The translations under genes were made by a program, and so were the position numbers. Positions 5,873 through 5,912 of a stretch of 5,912 bases of DNA are shown here, piece by piece (the stretch's first letter is position 1; every line of letters starts with the position of its first letter). Source of the stretch: an uncultured Veillonella sp. (GTDB taxonomy: Bacteria > Bacillota > Negativicutes > Veillonellales > Veillonellaceae); the NCBI GenBank assembly GCA_900766125.1, contig CAAFUD010000283.1, positions 1 to 5,912 of the forward strand, written 5' to 3'. The notes beneath the pieces are model-generated. The model ran no database searches, had not been told where the DNA came from, and was given only the letters and a program-made list of their open reading frames with translations.

Positions 5873-5879
5873 CCTCCTT
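5873..5879 (-). promoter_or_regulatory. Ribosome binding site that sets the rpsT TTG start
   Basis: AAGGAGG on the minus strand is a near-perfect Shine-Dalgarno sequence. It is eight bases from TTG 5864 and overlaps the in-frame GTG at 5873 by one base. It therefore supports the TTG start and excludes the GTG. Confidence 0.85.
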
Positions 5880-5904
5880 AAAAATCGTTTCTTATACCTG
5901 AATG

Positions 5905-5910
5905 ATTATA
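5905..5910 (-). promoter_or_regulatory. Candidate -10 element for rpsT (promoter cut by window edge)
   Basis: TATAAT on the minus strand sits about 40 bases before the rpsT start and would give a transcript start near 5898. The -35 region lies beyond the right edge of the window, so the promoter cannot be assessed fully. Confidence 0.4.
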
Positions 5911-5912
5911 TC

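Noticed and set aside
1..5912. Mobile elements, CRISPR arrays, tRNAs, rRNAs, toxin-antitoxin or defence genes
   Set aside because: I looked for repeats, transposase motifs, regularly spaced repeats and RNA-gene signatures on both strands and found none; the window is ordinary housekeeping DNA.

Overview
This is an AT-rich, tightly packed bacterial chromosome segment. Every gene lies on the minus strand, so transcription runs from high to low coordinates. The gene set, strong GGAGG-type ribosome binding sites, extended -10 promoters and a DNA polymerase I with an eroded proofreading domain point to a low-GC Firmicute-type organism. My best guess is a Negativicute such as Veillonella or a relative. 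That guess comes from overall protein character and gene order, not from a database match.

In transcription order, the window opens with rpsT (ribosomal protein S20), which very probably starts at a TTG codon. Two back-to-back intrinsic terminators follow it. An extended -10 promoter then leads into polA (DNA polymerase I, about 873 residues), followed 40 bases later by coaE (dephospho-CoA kinase, last step of coenzyme A synthesis). After a 148-base promoter-bearing gap comes a small membrane-anchored lytic transglycosylase of the Slt family. The transglycosylase overlaps by 17 bases an unrecognised soluble protein of about 231 residues.

A 208-base AT-rich gap holds a good minus-strand promoter and, downstream of it, a perfectly formed 11-bp hairpin. 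It leads to rimP (ribosome maturation factor) and, 17 bases after rimP, to the first 18 codons of nusA (transcription factor NusA), cut by the window edge. This is the start of the widely conserved rimP-nusA-infB translation and transcription operon.

The content is mostly housekeeping: ribosome assembly, DNA repair and replication, cofactor synthesis, cell-wall turnover and transcription elongation. I see no mobile element, CRISPR array, tRNA, rRNA or defence system, and no new biological system. The points most worth a second look are the promoter and hairpin upstream of rimP-nusA, the UUG start of rpsT, the unknown gene coupled to the transglycosylase, and the loss of mutM from between polA and coaE.
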